A DNA stretch of 64,000 nt. Source: Podospora bellae-mahoneyi (Eukaryota; Ascomycota; Sordariomycetes; Sordariales; Podosporaceae). Each line of letters starts with the position of its first letter. Positions within the stretch are counted from its first letter, which is position 1. Made by a program: the position numbers and the translations under genes. Positions 43,492-53,506 of the stretch are shown one piece after another. The stretch spans positions 2,914,001 to 2,978,000 of the forward strand of contig NC_085886.1 in NCBI RefSeq assembly GCF_035222275.1. The letters run 5' to 3'. Under the pieces are notes generated by a model that did not search any database, was not told where the DNA came from, and saw nothing but the letters and a program-made list of their open reading frames with translations.

Positions 43492-46400
43492 TTACACTTT
43501 CCAACCGCCCCGCCCCAGAAACTCCTCCAACTCAACACCCACCCTTCCCCCCTTGCCCACCAAAGTCCCCACCACCCCCCTTAGCTCCTCCCCCGTCATG
43601 TCCGCCACCATCCCCTTCTCAAAAGCAGCAAGATACAACCCCCTATCCAGACAACACCCCTTCACTCCCCGGTAAAACACCCCTTTTCCCTCCTTCCTGC
43701 CCGCACAGAAACGAACAAAACCCCTCCAGATCTCCCCATTCCCTTTCCCGCTCCCCGTGATGGCAGACTCAAAAGCTTTTTTAACCGAGTGGGCACTCCC
43801 GTTGTGGACTTCATGCATGATGGCAAACCGCCGGGTGCTGAGGGAGTCATGTCCAGGTTGGAGGGCGATGGTTTGGAGAAGCTCCCTGACTGGATCCTTG
43901 ACCAACAGGGGGGGTTGTGCCCAGGATAGGAGTTCGAGGAAGATGGTGTTGGAAGGGAAGAGCTCCAGGTACGAGAGGACAGTTGAACAGAAAAGCGCCG
44001 GGCGATAAGGCCCTGTCTGGGAGTGGTGATGTGATAGCCTGCAGGCGGTTTGCAGGAGCTTTTCCAAACAGGGGGTGGATTCTAAAGAGCGGGAGGTGAA
44101 TTTCTGGGTTATATCTGTGATTGCACCCAGGGCTGATGAGATGTTACCTTGGGAGGACGAGGTTGGTTCACTGGGAGGAGAGGAAGGGGAGAGGTAGGCT
44201 AGTAAAAGGAGACTCTCTGCGTGGGCGGCGGCGGTGGGGAGGGAGAGGGAAGAAAGGGAAAAGTCGAGGGTGGTGGAGAATTGAGACCGAGCTCTGAGGA
44301 GCGTTGCTGGGGAGGGGGGAGAGGAGACGGAGGGATCGACTGAGCGGCAGAGGGTCGTCAGGGCGAGGTCGTTGCGGGAGGAGAGGAGGTGGAGCCAGGT
44401 TTGGGTGTTGAACAAGAGCTGGCTGTTGGGGAGGTTGGTGGCTGAGTCGAGGATTTTGAAAGCGAGTTCCGGATTGTTGTTGGAGTACTCCATCAAGGCG
44501 TAGGCGTTGTAGAGGGGGGTGTTGGTGGTATATTTCTTGAGCAGAGTTTTGGCAACCTTTTTGGTGGTTTTGGCGTCGGTGTTGAGCCAGACCATGGCGA
44601 GGTAGATTTCTGCTAGGTCTTCACGGTGGTGGTCTGTGACTAGTCCTTCGAGCGTGGCTAGCACCCATGGGAGGTCGAGTTGGGTTTCTTCAGGGGGGTG
44701 GGTTTTGTCCCAGGAGTCCAGGCATTTGAACCAGCCCTCCCTGGTGAAGAGAAGCTCGGGTGAGGTGACCATGTCACCGCCTTGTTGAGCGAATTCAGGG
44801 GGGCGTTTTGACAGATCACCATCCACGCTCTTCATGATTTGTCCCTCGCCTCTCCCCCAAGGCCGGAAAGCCTGGCTTTTGGGAGCCAAGAATGGATCTC
44901 GCCGCCAGTCCTTCACAAACGGTTCCTCACAGCCGGAGGGAATCCCAACAAACACCCCAAACGCCTCCACCACCAATTTCTTCGCAGTGTCCAAAACCCC
45001 GGCCGGGAACCAGACGACAAAGTCCTTGATATCCCCCCACATCACCACCCTAAACGGATCCTCATCAACCCCCTCATCCAGCGTCCTCGCCGGCATCCTC
45101 GTCTTCGCAGCCCGCTTCGTTTCCACAGCCGCCCAGAGCTGGTACGGATCTTTATAATCCTCAACATCAACCCCAGCTCTTTTGTCCTCAAACCTTGGAT
45201 CAGGCGGCAACTCATCCCCCCCACTCTCAACAAAACACCTCCACCCCCTCGCCCCCTCCTCCCCAAACCTCGCAACTTCACTCTCCCAAAACTCTTCAAA
45301 CCCCTCCGCCGATGTCGCCGTGCCGGGCCGGCAAAACGTCATCTCCAACAACGCCTGCCAAGAAGCCACCGCCCGCTCGGTATACCCAGCCTCGAACAAC
45401 AGCTTTGTCAGGCGTAAAAAGACATAGACAATCTGCCGGCACACCTCCCCCCTTTCATCCCCCTCCTCCACCCCAACCAACCCCCTTGACAAACCCGCCA
45501 GCTTCTCAACAAACACATCCCTCATCCTGTCCACCGTACACGACCCCACCCTCCCCATCTCCCAACCCACCCTCGCGCGCCACAGCTCAAAACTCCCGTC
45601 CGGTGCTACGCCATACTTTTGCGGGAGACTCTCCCACTTTTTCGCAGCGGTTTTGTCATCCCATATGTTAAGCCCCGTGGTCATCATGCCTAGGATCAGA
45701 ACCTCCTTTTCACCACCAGATCGAGATGGCAGATGGGCAAGCGCTTCCTGATAAAGCGACAGCTTCAACTCGGCAAGGGCGATGGTTTCATTGCCTGTCC
45801 GGGGACGGGAATGGCCAACGTCTTGGGCAAAGAGGGTGTCTTGCAGGGAGATCAGCCGGAGCCAGGAGGGGATGTCGGCGGGTGAGGAGCGGAGGTGGCG
45901 GGTGAGGGTGACGGATTCTTTTCTGGCAGAAGAAAGCTCTTTTTTCTCTTGTTTTGGGGATGAGGTCTCCGAATCTGAAGACTCAGACTCGGAGTCTGAT
46001 GGGGGAGGTTTGGCCTTGCCGTAAATAGACCTGTAGTCTGGCTTTCGGTCCTGTTGATCCTCCGGGTCTGATGATGAGGGGCTTTCCCGGCTGCGTTTTC
46101 GCTTTTTGGAGGAGGGGGGTGTCAAAGAGATGAACTGGTCTGTTGGTGAGGGAGGTGGTTTGGTGGAGGACCTGATCCGGCGAGATTTGGCACGTCGGAT
46201 TTGTGAGAGGAGGGCTTTGTCCCTGAAGGCCGAACCCAGACCCTCGCGGGAGAAGGAGAGAGAAAATAAATCTCTGGGGCCGTCACGGTGGAGGATGAGA
46301 TGGCCTCTTGACCCTAGGATTTTGCCATGGCCAGAGCGGTGGTAGGCTGGGATCTTGGAGCGGTCGTTGCCGCTGTAACGGAGGATGAGAGGGTCGCCTT

Positions 46401-46818
46401 TTTTGTCAATGAAGAAGTTGTCGCTGAGAGTCTTGGGCTGGTCCGAACCCTCTCTTGAGCTATGGTGCTGCTCCCTGTCTTTGGGCCTTTTCCTGTCTCG
46501 ATCTCGGTCTCTCTCACAGTGCCTGTCCCGTTCTTTCTCCCCATTCCCATCCCTGCTCCCACTTCGTCTTCTGTCTCCGTCCCTCTCACGATCCCGACGA
46601 CGTTCATCTCCCCGATTCCGAGAATCACGGCGTCTCTCACGGTGACGGCCATCATGCCCCCTTTTGGATTCCCCACCGGGGTCCCCGTGCCGGTCTCTGA
46701 CAGATTTCCGCGCCTCCCCCGATGCGGGCCCTGCTTCGGGCTCGGGTGTGGGTTTCGGCTGGAAGGATCCGAACTTGGGCACGGCGCGTTGCCGTTTCTG
46801 CTCCTCTTTTGACGACAT
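43492..46818 (-). CDS. NRDE2: NRDE-2 family nuclear RNA-processing protein
   Basis: Single exon, 1108 residues. NRDE2 (fission yeast Nrl1) is a nuclear protein that works with the MTR4/MTREC exosome adaptor and splicing factors. Roles include RNA surveillance and, in worms, nuclear RNAi. The first 130 residues are rich in Arg, Asp, Glu and Ser dipeptides (RS/RD-like). DNFFIDKKGDPLILRYSG and IPAYHRSGHGKILG lie near 140-170. The family core is recognisable by IPSWLRLISLQDTLFAQ and VLILGMMTTGLNIWD, followed by helical HAT-like repeats to the C-terminus (for example ELAFKILDSATNLPNSQLLF). No membrane segment is present. The start at 46818 is the first ATG of the frame. The 5' leader immediately upstream is an AGGAG-type pentanucleotide microsatellite. 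The gene is divergent from the CLC transporter gene. Confidence 0.93.
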   Translation of the reverse strand: MSSKEEQKRQRAVPKFGSFQPKPTPEPEAGPASGEARKSVRDRHGDPGGESKRGHDGRHRERRRDSRNRGDERRRDRERDGDRRRSGSRDGNGEKERDRHCERDRDRDRKRPKDREQHHSSREGSDQPKTLSDNFFIDKKGDPLILRYSGNDRSKIPAYHRSGHGKILGSRGHLILHRDGPRDLFSLSFSREGLGSAFRDKALLSQIRRAKSRRIRSSTKPPPSPTDQFISLTPPSSKKRKRSRESPSSSDPEDQQDRKPDYRSIYGKAKPPPSDSESESSDSETSSPKQEKKELSSARKESVTLTRHLRSSPADIPSWLRLISLQDTLFAQDVGHSRPRTGNETIALAELKLSLYQEALAHLPSRSGGEKEVLILGMMTTGLNIWDDKTAAKKWESLPQKYGVAPDGSFELWRARVGWEMGRVGSCTVDRMRDVFVEKLAGLSRGLVGVEEGDERGEVCRQIVYVFLRLTKLLFEAGYTERAVASWQALLEMTFCRPGTATSAEGFEEFWESEVARFGEEGARGWRCFVESGGDELPPDPRFEDKRAGVDVEDYKDPYQLWAAVETKRAAKTRMPARTLDEGVDEDPFRVVMWGDIKDFVVWFPAGVLDTAKKLVVEAFGVFVGIPSGCEEPFVKDWRRDPFLAPKSQAFRPWGRGEGQIMKSVDGDLSKRPPEFAQQGGDMVTSPELLFTREGWFKCLDSWDKTHPPEETQLDLPWVLATLEGLVTDHHREDLAEIYLAMVWLNTDAKTTKKVAKTLLKKYTTNTPLYNAYALMEYSNNNPELAFKILDSATNLPNSQLLFNTQTWLHLLSSRNDLALTTLCRSVDPSVSSPPSPATLLRARSQFSTTLDFSLSSLSLPTAAAHAESLLLLAYLSPSSPPSEPTSSSQGNISSALGAITDITQKFTSRSLESTPCLEKLLQTACRLSHHHSQTGPYRPALFCSTVLSYLELFPSNTIFLELLSWAQPPLLVKDPVRELLQTIALQPGHDSLSTRRFAIMHEVHNGSAHSVKKAFESAITGSGKGNGEIWRGFVRFCAGRKEGKGVFYRGVKGCCLDRGLYLAAFEKGMVADMTGEELRGVVGTLVGKGGRVGVELEEFLGRGGWKV

Positions 46819-48112
46819 CGTACGAACTGATGCTGTACTACTTCTTCTCTCCTCTCCTCTCCTCTCCTCTCCTCTCCTCTCCTCTCCTCTCCTCTCCTCT
46901 CCTCTCCTCTCCTCTCCTCTCCTCTCCTCTCCTCTCCTCTCCTCTCCTCGCCTCGCCTCTCCTCGCCTCTCCTCTCCTTCCCCCGCTTAGCCTCCTGGTG
47001 TTTGTGATTGAGTCATGCAAACACGCGACGTTTGAGTTGAGTGTCGGATGATGGAGATGGGGTATGTATGGGGCTTGACATGAAAAAGAAAAGAAGCCCG
47101 TCTATTCTGTCGGTAGATAAATAATTGGTGTCGTTTTCAACCAACCGTTACACTCCAACAGGCCGCCCGTTGGATTTGTTTGTTGGTGCTGGTACTGGAT
47201 CACTGTGAGATTCCCGAGTGTCACTGGCATTTCCCCAGCTTTCAGGCCTCGATTGCCTGCCGGGAGGGACCCTTTACCGCAACAGTCGCGGCACCGGCGC
47301 CTAAAAAAAGATGACCAATGACAGACGCAGGATGCGCAATCGGGGGGACCACTATGACATAGCGTGTTTCCCCCCCGACAGAACAACACCGGCTCCGGGT
47401 TCCTGGACCGAGACGGCCGCTTTGTTCCCGTATGATCAGGTAGTTGGCATTGACTGATTGACTGACAAGTGAATGAGAGTGATATTGAAACCAGATCATA
47501 CAGTCCAAAGCAGGGAAGAAGGCTGCCAGAAAAGCAAATCATCTGAGCAAGCACCGCCGCGAGCCTATGACGCCAAGTGAGACACTCGCTGTATGCACAG
47601 TGGAGCACCACCTAACACCACCACCTCCAACAGGGACTCGATAAACTGGGGGCTTAGCCATCCATCCAACATCTGCTTCCCCCCAACCACCACCTACCTA
47701 CCGAACTGACCAGAATTCCGGGTGAACAAAGCCGCCCACATTGCGGCGGAGGTGCTTTTCTTCTTTTCTCCTTCCTCTCTTTTTGAAGAAAATGTGTTGG
47801 ATAGGCTAGTTGCTTGTGTTTCCTGCTCCTTCTTTTTTTCTCCGGCTTTTTCCTTCCCTCACGCGATATACTGCCGTGTCACAACACCCGTCGGAAACCC
47901 GCATCCTGCACCTACCCGTCCAGGTCTCATGGCCCTCCAACTCGAAAACTAATACCGACGCAATCTCAAATCTCGATTTCCTGATTTAACCTACCCTCTT
48001 CAAACCGGGCAAGCAAGCAGCGACCTGAACAAGTCCTGCGCCTGCCGCCGCCGCTGCCGCCGATCGTCTTATCAACAACACCACCTGACACCTCATCATC
48101 TCCACTGTCATC
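46819..48112. other. divergent promoter region, NRDE2 / CLC transporter
   Basis: 1294 bp hold both promoters. The CTCTC microsatellite occupies 46846-46978 next to the NRDE2 ATG. A pyrimidine-rich leader and CAACA/GCCGCC tracts precede the CLC ATG. Short frames here have no recognisable similarity. Confidence 0.55.
46846..46978. repeat. CTCTC pentanucleotide microsatellite (about 26 units)
   Basis: CTCTC/TCTCC units run almost without a break for 130 bp, with a few CTCGC variants near 46948-46970. On the NRDE2 sense strand this is a pure-purine GAGAG/AGGAG tract starting 28 bp upstream of the ATG. Confidence 0.97.
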
Positions 48113-51020
48113 ATGACAGGAAGGAGACACACCCCGCGCCTGCGGGACGTCTTCCGAGATGCCTCCGGAGGGACCGATACAGACAGCAACAACAACAGCA
48201 GCAACAACAACGAAGAATCAAATCAACCCTCCCAATCATCCCAATACCTCTCCCTCCCCAGCTCCCCAACCTCCTTCCGCCGGCCCCGCATCATGTCCCG
48301 TCGACCGTCCAACTCGGAGGGCGTGCCGGACGAGCGCACCTCCCTGCTCGGCGCGAACCGGACGTCGCGGATAAGGATCGCGAGTGCGCATGGGTCACCT
48401 AGGGTGCCGCATCTGTCTAGGAACCAGAGCTACGCCGGTGTGTCCCCCTCCTTACGTTGCCCTTTGGCAGTCATCACTGACGGTGCTATCTCCAGACAGT
48501 GTCAAATCCCACCGCCACCACTCCCGCGCCAACTCGTGGGGCTCCCGCCTCATCCAAGCCCTAGGCGACAGGCAAGAATCCTACGGCGGCATCGCCGACT
48601 CCAAATCCTCCCTCTATCCCGACGACCGCGTCTGGTACGATCAATTCACCTCGACCGACTGGGTCCACGACTCCATCGCCGACGCCTACCGCGTCAAGGC
48701 CCTCAGGCAGAGAAAAGATTTCTGGGGGAGGGTTTATGTTCTTTTTGACGGGGCTCAAGGTTGGATCCTGAGCGCCTTGGTCGGGTTCATCGTTGCGGTG
48801 CTGGCTTACGCGGTGAACGTGAGCGAGGCGACGGTGTTTGACTTCAAGGATGGGTATTGCCAAAAGGGGTGGTTGATCAACGAAAAGAGGTGCTGCCCTC
48901 ACGGGCCTTGCGTTGACTGGAGGGATTGGGGCGAGGTGTTGAATGGGTGGCCGTTTGGCAAGGATTGGACCGAGTGGTTTGTTTACATTGTCATGGTGAT
49001 CGCTTTGGCGGTGGCGTCTTGTCTGATGACGCTGACGACCAAGACGGTCGTGCCTTCGGCGTATCGGCTCACGACGCTGGATGAGAACCTGGCGGCGGAG
49101 AATGCTGCGCACATGGGGGATCACGATAATGACGATGGTGCTAACATCAGCCCGCGCCACTCGTGTGTCGATGGGCAGGGGTCATCGTCTGCGGAGAGCG
49201 CGCCCATGATTTACTACTCCGCCGCCGGGAGTGGTGTCGCCGAGGTGAGGGTCATCCTCAGCGGTTTTGTTCTTCACGGCTTCTTGGGTCTCAAGACGTT
49301 GCTGATCAAGAGCTTGGGGTTGATCCTCAGTGTGGCGTCTGGTTTGTCGCTTGGCAAAGAAGGGCCGTATGTGCATATCGCGACCTGTGTCGGGAATATC
49401 GCTTGCAGATTGTTTAGCAAGTATGACCGGAACGACGCCAAGAGGAGGGAGGTCCTTTCTGCTGCCGCGGCGGCCGGTGTGGCGGTCGCTTTTGGCGCGC
49501 CGCTGGGGGGCGTGCTGTTTGGGCTGGAGGAGGTTGCGTATTTCTTTCCCGCCAAGACGCTGTTTAGGACGTTTTTCTGCTGCATCACGGCGGCGTTGAC
49601 GCTCAAGTTTCTGAACCCCTACGGCACGCACAAGATTGTCATGTTTCAGGTGAGGTATCTGGTGGATTGGGAGTATTTCGAGATTGGGAGCTTCATCCTG
49701 GTGGGGGTTTTGGGAGGAGCGGCGGGAGCGTTGTTCATCAAGGCTTCGAGGCGCTGGGCCAAGACGTTCAGGCGGATTCCCGTCATCAAGTCGTACCCGC
49801 TGCTGGAGGTGGTGCTGGTGGCTTTTGTGACGGGGTTGATTGGGTACTGGAACGTGTTTACAAAGTTGCCGGTGGCGAAGTTGCTGTACAACCTGGCGGC
49901 GCCGTGCGATGACCGGGATAACAACCTGGAGGATCTGGGGTTGTGTCCGGAGAGGGCGGAGGACATCCCGCCCGTGTTGAGGGATTTGCTGACGGCTTTT
50001 TTGATCAAGGGGTTCTTGACCATCATCACGTTTGGTATCAAGGTGCCGGCGGGGATTTATGTGCCGTCCATGGTGGTGGGGGGGTTGATGGGGAGGACGA
50101 TTGGGCACGTGGTGCAGTGGTGGGTGATGGCGACGAGGGAGTGGCCGGTTTGGGGGACTTGTTCGGCGACGAGCGCGACGTGTATCCAGCCTGGGGTGTA
50201 TGGGTTGATTGCGGCCGGGTCGACCATGTGTGGGGTGACGAGGCTGTCGGTCACGCTGGCGGTCATTCTCTTTGAGCTGACGGGGAGTTTGGACTATGTC
50301 TTGCCGTTTTCGCTGGCGATTCTGGTGGCCAAGTGGGTGGCTGACGCGATTGAGCCGCTGAGCATTTACGACTTGCTGACCGAGATGAACTCTTATCCCT
50401 TCCTCAACAACAAGCACAAGCCGGTCTTCACGTCGGAGCTGGCGGACATTGTGCCGAGGGTGAGGAAGGAGAGGATTATTGACATCAGCACCAGCCCTGT
50501 GGTGCCGGCGATGAGCCTGAGGACGAAGCTGGAGCTGCTGCACCGGGCGGGCGAGCTGGACGGGGGGTTGCCGATCGTCAGGCACGGCATCCTGGTGGGG
50601 TTGATTCCGGCGCCGGATTTGGAGTACGCGCTGGATAATCTGCAGGATGAGGGATCGAGCCTGTGCCTGATGGCGAGCGTGCCGACGATTGACGACTCGG
50701 ATGATGGGATGCCAGATCCGACGGATTTCACGCCGTACATTGACCCTGCGCCGGTGGCACTGGACATTAGGTCGCCGATGGACTTGGTGTATGAGTGTTT
50801 TGTCAAGTTGGGGTTGAGGTATATTTGCATACTGAGTGATGGGAAGTATGCGGGGATGGTAAGTTTTTTTTTTATTGTTTTTTTTATGTTTCTTTTTTTT
50901 GTGGTGAAAGAATGATGAGAGGAAGGAAAAAAAGCTAACATGTGTGGGAAATTATAGACTCACAAGAAGACCTTTGTCAAGTACATGAGGGAGTTGGAGG
51001 AGAAGGAGGGACATATGTAA
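48113..51020 (+). CDS. CLC-family chloride channel / Cl-/H+ exchanger
   Basis: Three exons, 48113-48437, 48496-50858 and 50958-51020, with introns of 58 and 99 bp, give 916 residues. CLC proteins move chloride, often in exchange for protons, across plasma or endomembranes. Selectivity-filter motifs are present: GSGVAEVRVILSGFVLHGFL (from residue 353) and GKEGPYVH (395-402), whose Glu397 is the gating/exchange glutamate. GVLFGLEEVAYFFP and GIYVPSMVVGGLMGR follow. About ten or more membrane helices are apparent, then two cytosolic CBS domains (about 700-915). The first 110 residues are Ser/Asn/Arg-rich and disordered. Retention of Glu397 suits a Gef1-like exchanger, but channel function cannot be excluded. 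The last exon encodes only THKKTFVKYMRELEEKEGHM, completing the second CBS domain. Convergent with exportin-T. Confidence 0.95.
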
Positions 51021-53506
51021 TTTTTTTTCCTTGAGGCCGATTACCTTGATAGTCTTGTTGAAAGTACCTGTTGTTACACTGGGGAAAGTGTGTACGATGG
51101 TGGTGGTCGGGTGCGTGTGCTACTGCATTTGAATTAAATATGGAGGGGTTAGCATGGCGTTGTTTTCTTTTTATGGGTTTTATTCTTTTCGTTGAGATTG
51201 TTGATGTAATTAGTTTGTGTGCTGTTGAGGTTGGTGTGTGAGGATGAGTTGCTGAGATTGAGACTGAGATGAGATGAGAGGATAGAATGAGAAATGAAGA
51301 TGAGATTGATGTTTGAATGTGTCTTACTTGGAAAGAGCATGGGGTTACGCACAGCTGGTAATGATGGTTTTCTGTAGCTAGCAGCTCTTTAAGGCTGATG
51401 ATTGAGGTTTATGGCTTTCGAGTCTGTGAGTTTTGGTGTTGATTTCTTTAGCTTTTTGACACTTCGGCATTGACAGTCGTACAGCTATCGCTAATCCTGA
51501 CCTAGATTGGATAGATTTCTTCGGCCCAAGGTTGTTAACTAGTAGCAGTTGTCCATCATCTCGACGGTGGAGTATTTCTCTCACGGCTTGTCTGCAGGGG
51601 TATCTAAACCGTCTTTGACACACTGTAGATGTTCTAACCAGGTCATCATCATCAGATAGTTCCTAACGTGTACAGTCTGGCATAACAAAATCTTCCTTTT
51701 CCGTTGTGTCGTCTCGCCTGTCGGTCACGGAAACTTAACCACCATTGGGCCACCTGCGGAGATGACCGGGCCGGAGGACTTCGGGGCACGGTCGTCTCTT
51801 CGGAGTGTGATGCCATCTTGGATGAGCGAGTGGGCGCGGGTGATGCTGCTTGATACGGCGAGGCCACGCAAGACTGCCTACCCGAGGGCAACCCATCATC
51901 ATGAGGGCTCGCTGACGGGATCCTATACCGTTGGCCAACCTTGCCGTCAGAGAGACCAGGTGTGGTGACCTTCGGGGTTGCCCAGGCGGCGTCGTTGTGG
52001 ACGAGAGAGGCAGGATCTTGCTGCTGGGAGAGCCGAGGCACAGGCCAAGCAGAGGTATCATGCGGGGCGTGGGCGAAAGTCATCTTCGCTTCCATACGGA
52101 CCGGACCGGGCCGGACCGGCCTGCGGGTGGTTGGTTGGCTGCGTGAGCGAGCGAGTGGGAGAGTCAGGTACGCTGGGACGGACGGATCAGGGCGCGCGAG
52201 CGAGCAGGAGAGTACATATACTCCTTCCCATATCATATTGTTGGGACGAAAGGTTTTGGGAGAGGCAATTTGCGATTCTTGACAAGGGTTGTCATCATTG
52301 CTAAATATCCTGCTACTCAGGGGTAAACAGGAGGGACTTAGCCGAGTTCTTTTTGAATTTTGAATTTTTTGGACGAACACGGCGGAGAAGTCGCGGTGGA
52401 TTCGTCTAAAATAAAGCATGTACCATGAGCTTATGATTAGCAGCCCCAACCTCAGAGTCACATTTCTTCATTCATCTGTATCCTGTGCTTTAGCCCAGTC
52501 AGCCTCCTCCGTCACGAGTCCTTTCCCGCCTGAAGGTCCTCTTCCTCCCGTAAACTAATCCCAAGAACTCTTCCTAATCTACTTTTCCCCCACGAACAGA
52601 GGTCAAGGTGGGTAGTGGTGTAGAATGGTACCAATGGGAGGGGGAGAAGGGGGGGGGGGGAAATCTGTAGGGGGAAGGTGGGTTTTAAAAAGGGGGGGGG
52701 GGTTGGTTGGTGGGGCAACGGATAGGGGGTTGGGGGGAAGTAAATAAGGGGTTTGCAACAGAGGTGAATATGATGTGATGACCCTATTACCACAAGCGGA
52801 AACCAAAATGAGACTGCAAAAGGGAGAGGCAACATACCCTACACCCTCAGCCCACCCAGCATACAGTCCCGTCTGGTGGTGTGACGATAAGTACAGACTG
52901 TTGATTTGCGACCTGGATGTCAAGCCGAGGGACTCAGAAAAGTAGGCGGCAAAGTTCCTGCGATTTGGGCAGTCTCCCAGCTTGTGAGGACCCGTACTCG
53001 CCCGGCAGCGGTTTGGTAGTAGTACATTTCGGGCAGGCGGGCGATGCTGGTTGCTTGTGAATATTATCTTGGTCGTTTGTGAACGTCATTGTGGGCGGCG
53101 AGGCAAAAGAGTTTCAAGTTTATCGAGATGCCTATATCAGTTTCTTCAAAACACTTCGGCAGCCCCAAAAAAGCCATTTCAACTTTATTTACTCTACCGC
53201 GCCGCGTCACCAAGTGCCACGCCGCACGTAATGAAGTGCCAACACCATCTCTAAGATTCACAACCCTCACGTCATCTTCACCAAACCATAACCAACACCA
53301 ACGACGCAACAAAAGAATTCATCTGAAATGCATCATTTTTTGTCTCTCTGAAGACATAAGAAAATATGTATCTGCACAAGCTCTTGGGGAATTGTATAGG
53401 CAATCAATCAAAACCTCCACCCCTCCCATCCTTCCCCCCTTCTCTCCATTTCCTCCTCTATCTAAATAGTACACAACAGCCACACTGGCCTCTTGCAAGC
53501 CAGAAC
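51021..53506. other. 2.5-kb intergenic between convergent genes
   Basis: 3' UTR regions flank a stretch with G-rich tracts (52650-52735) and a minus-strand open frame at 51652-52461. That frame has no recognisable domain and is not called. AGATG/GAGAT-rich sequence occurs at about 51260-51310. Confidence 0.55.

Noticed and set aside
49182-50585. 467-codon open frame antisense to the CLC gene
   Set aside because: It mirrors the coding strand of a clear CLC transporter, has Arg/Pro/His-rich shadow composition and no domain. GC-rich third positions create such frames.
51652-52461. 269-codon minus-strand open frame in the CLC/exportin-T gap
   Set aside because: Rather long for chance, but it has no domain, uneven composition and no splice or start context to support it. 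Transcript data could reopen the question.
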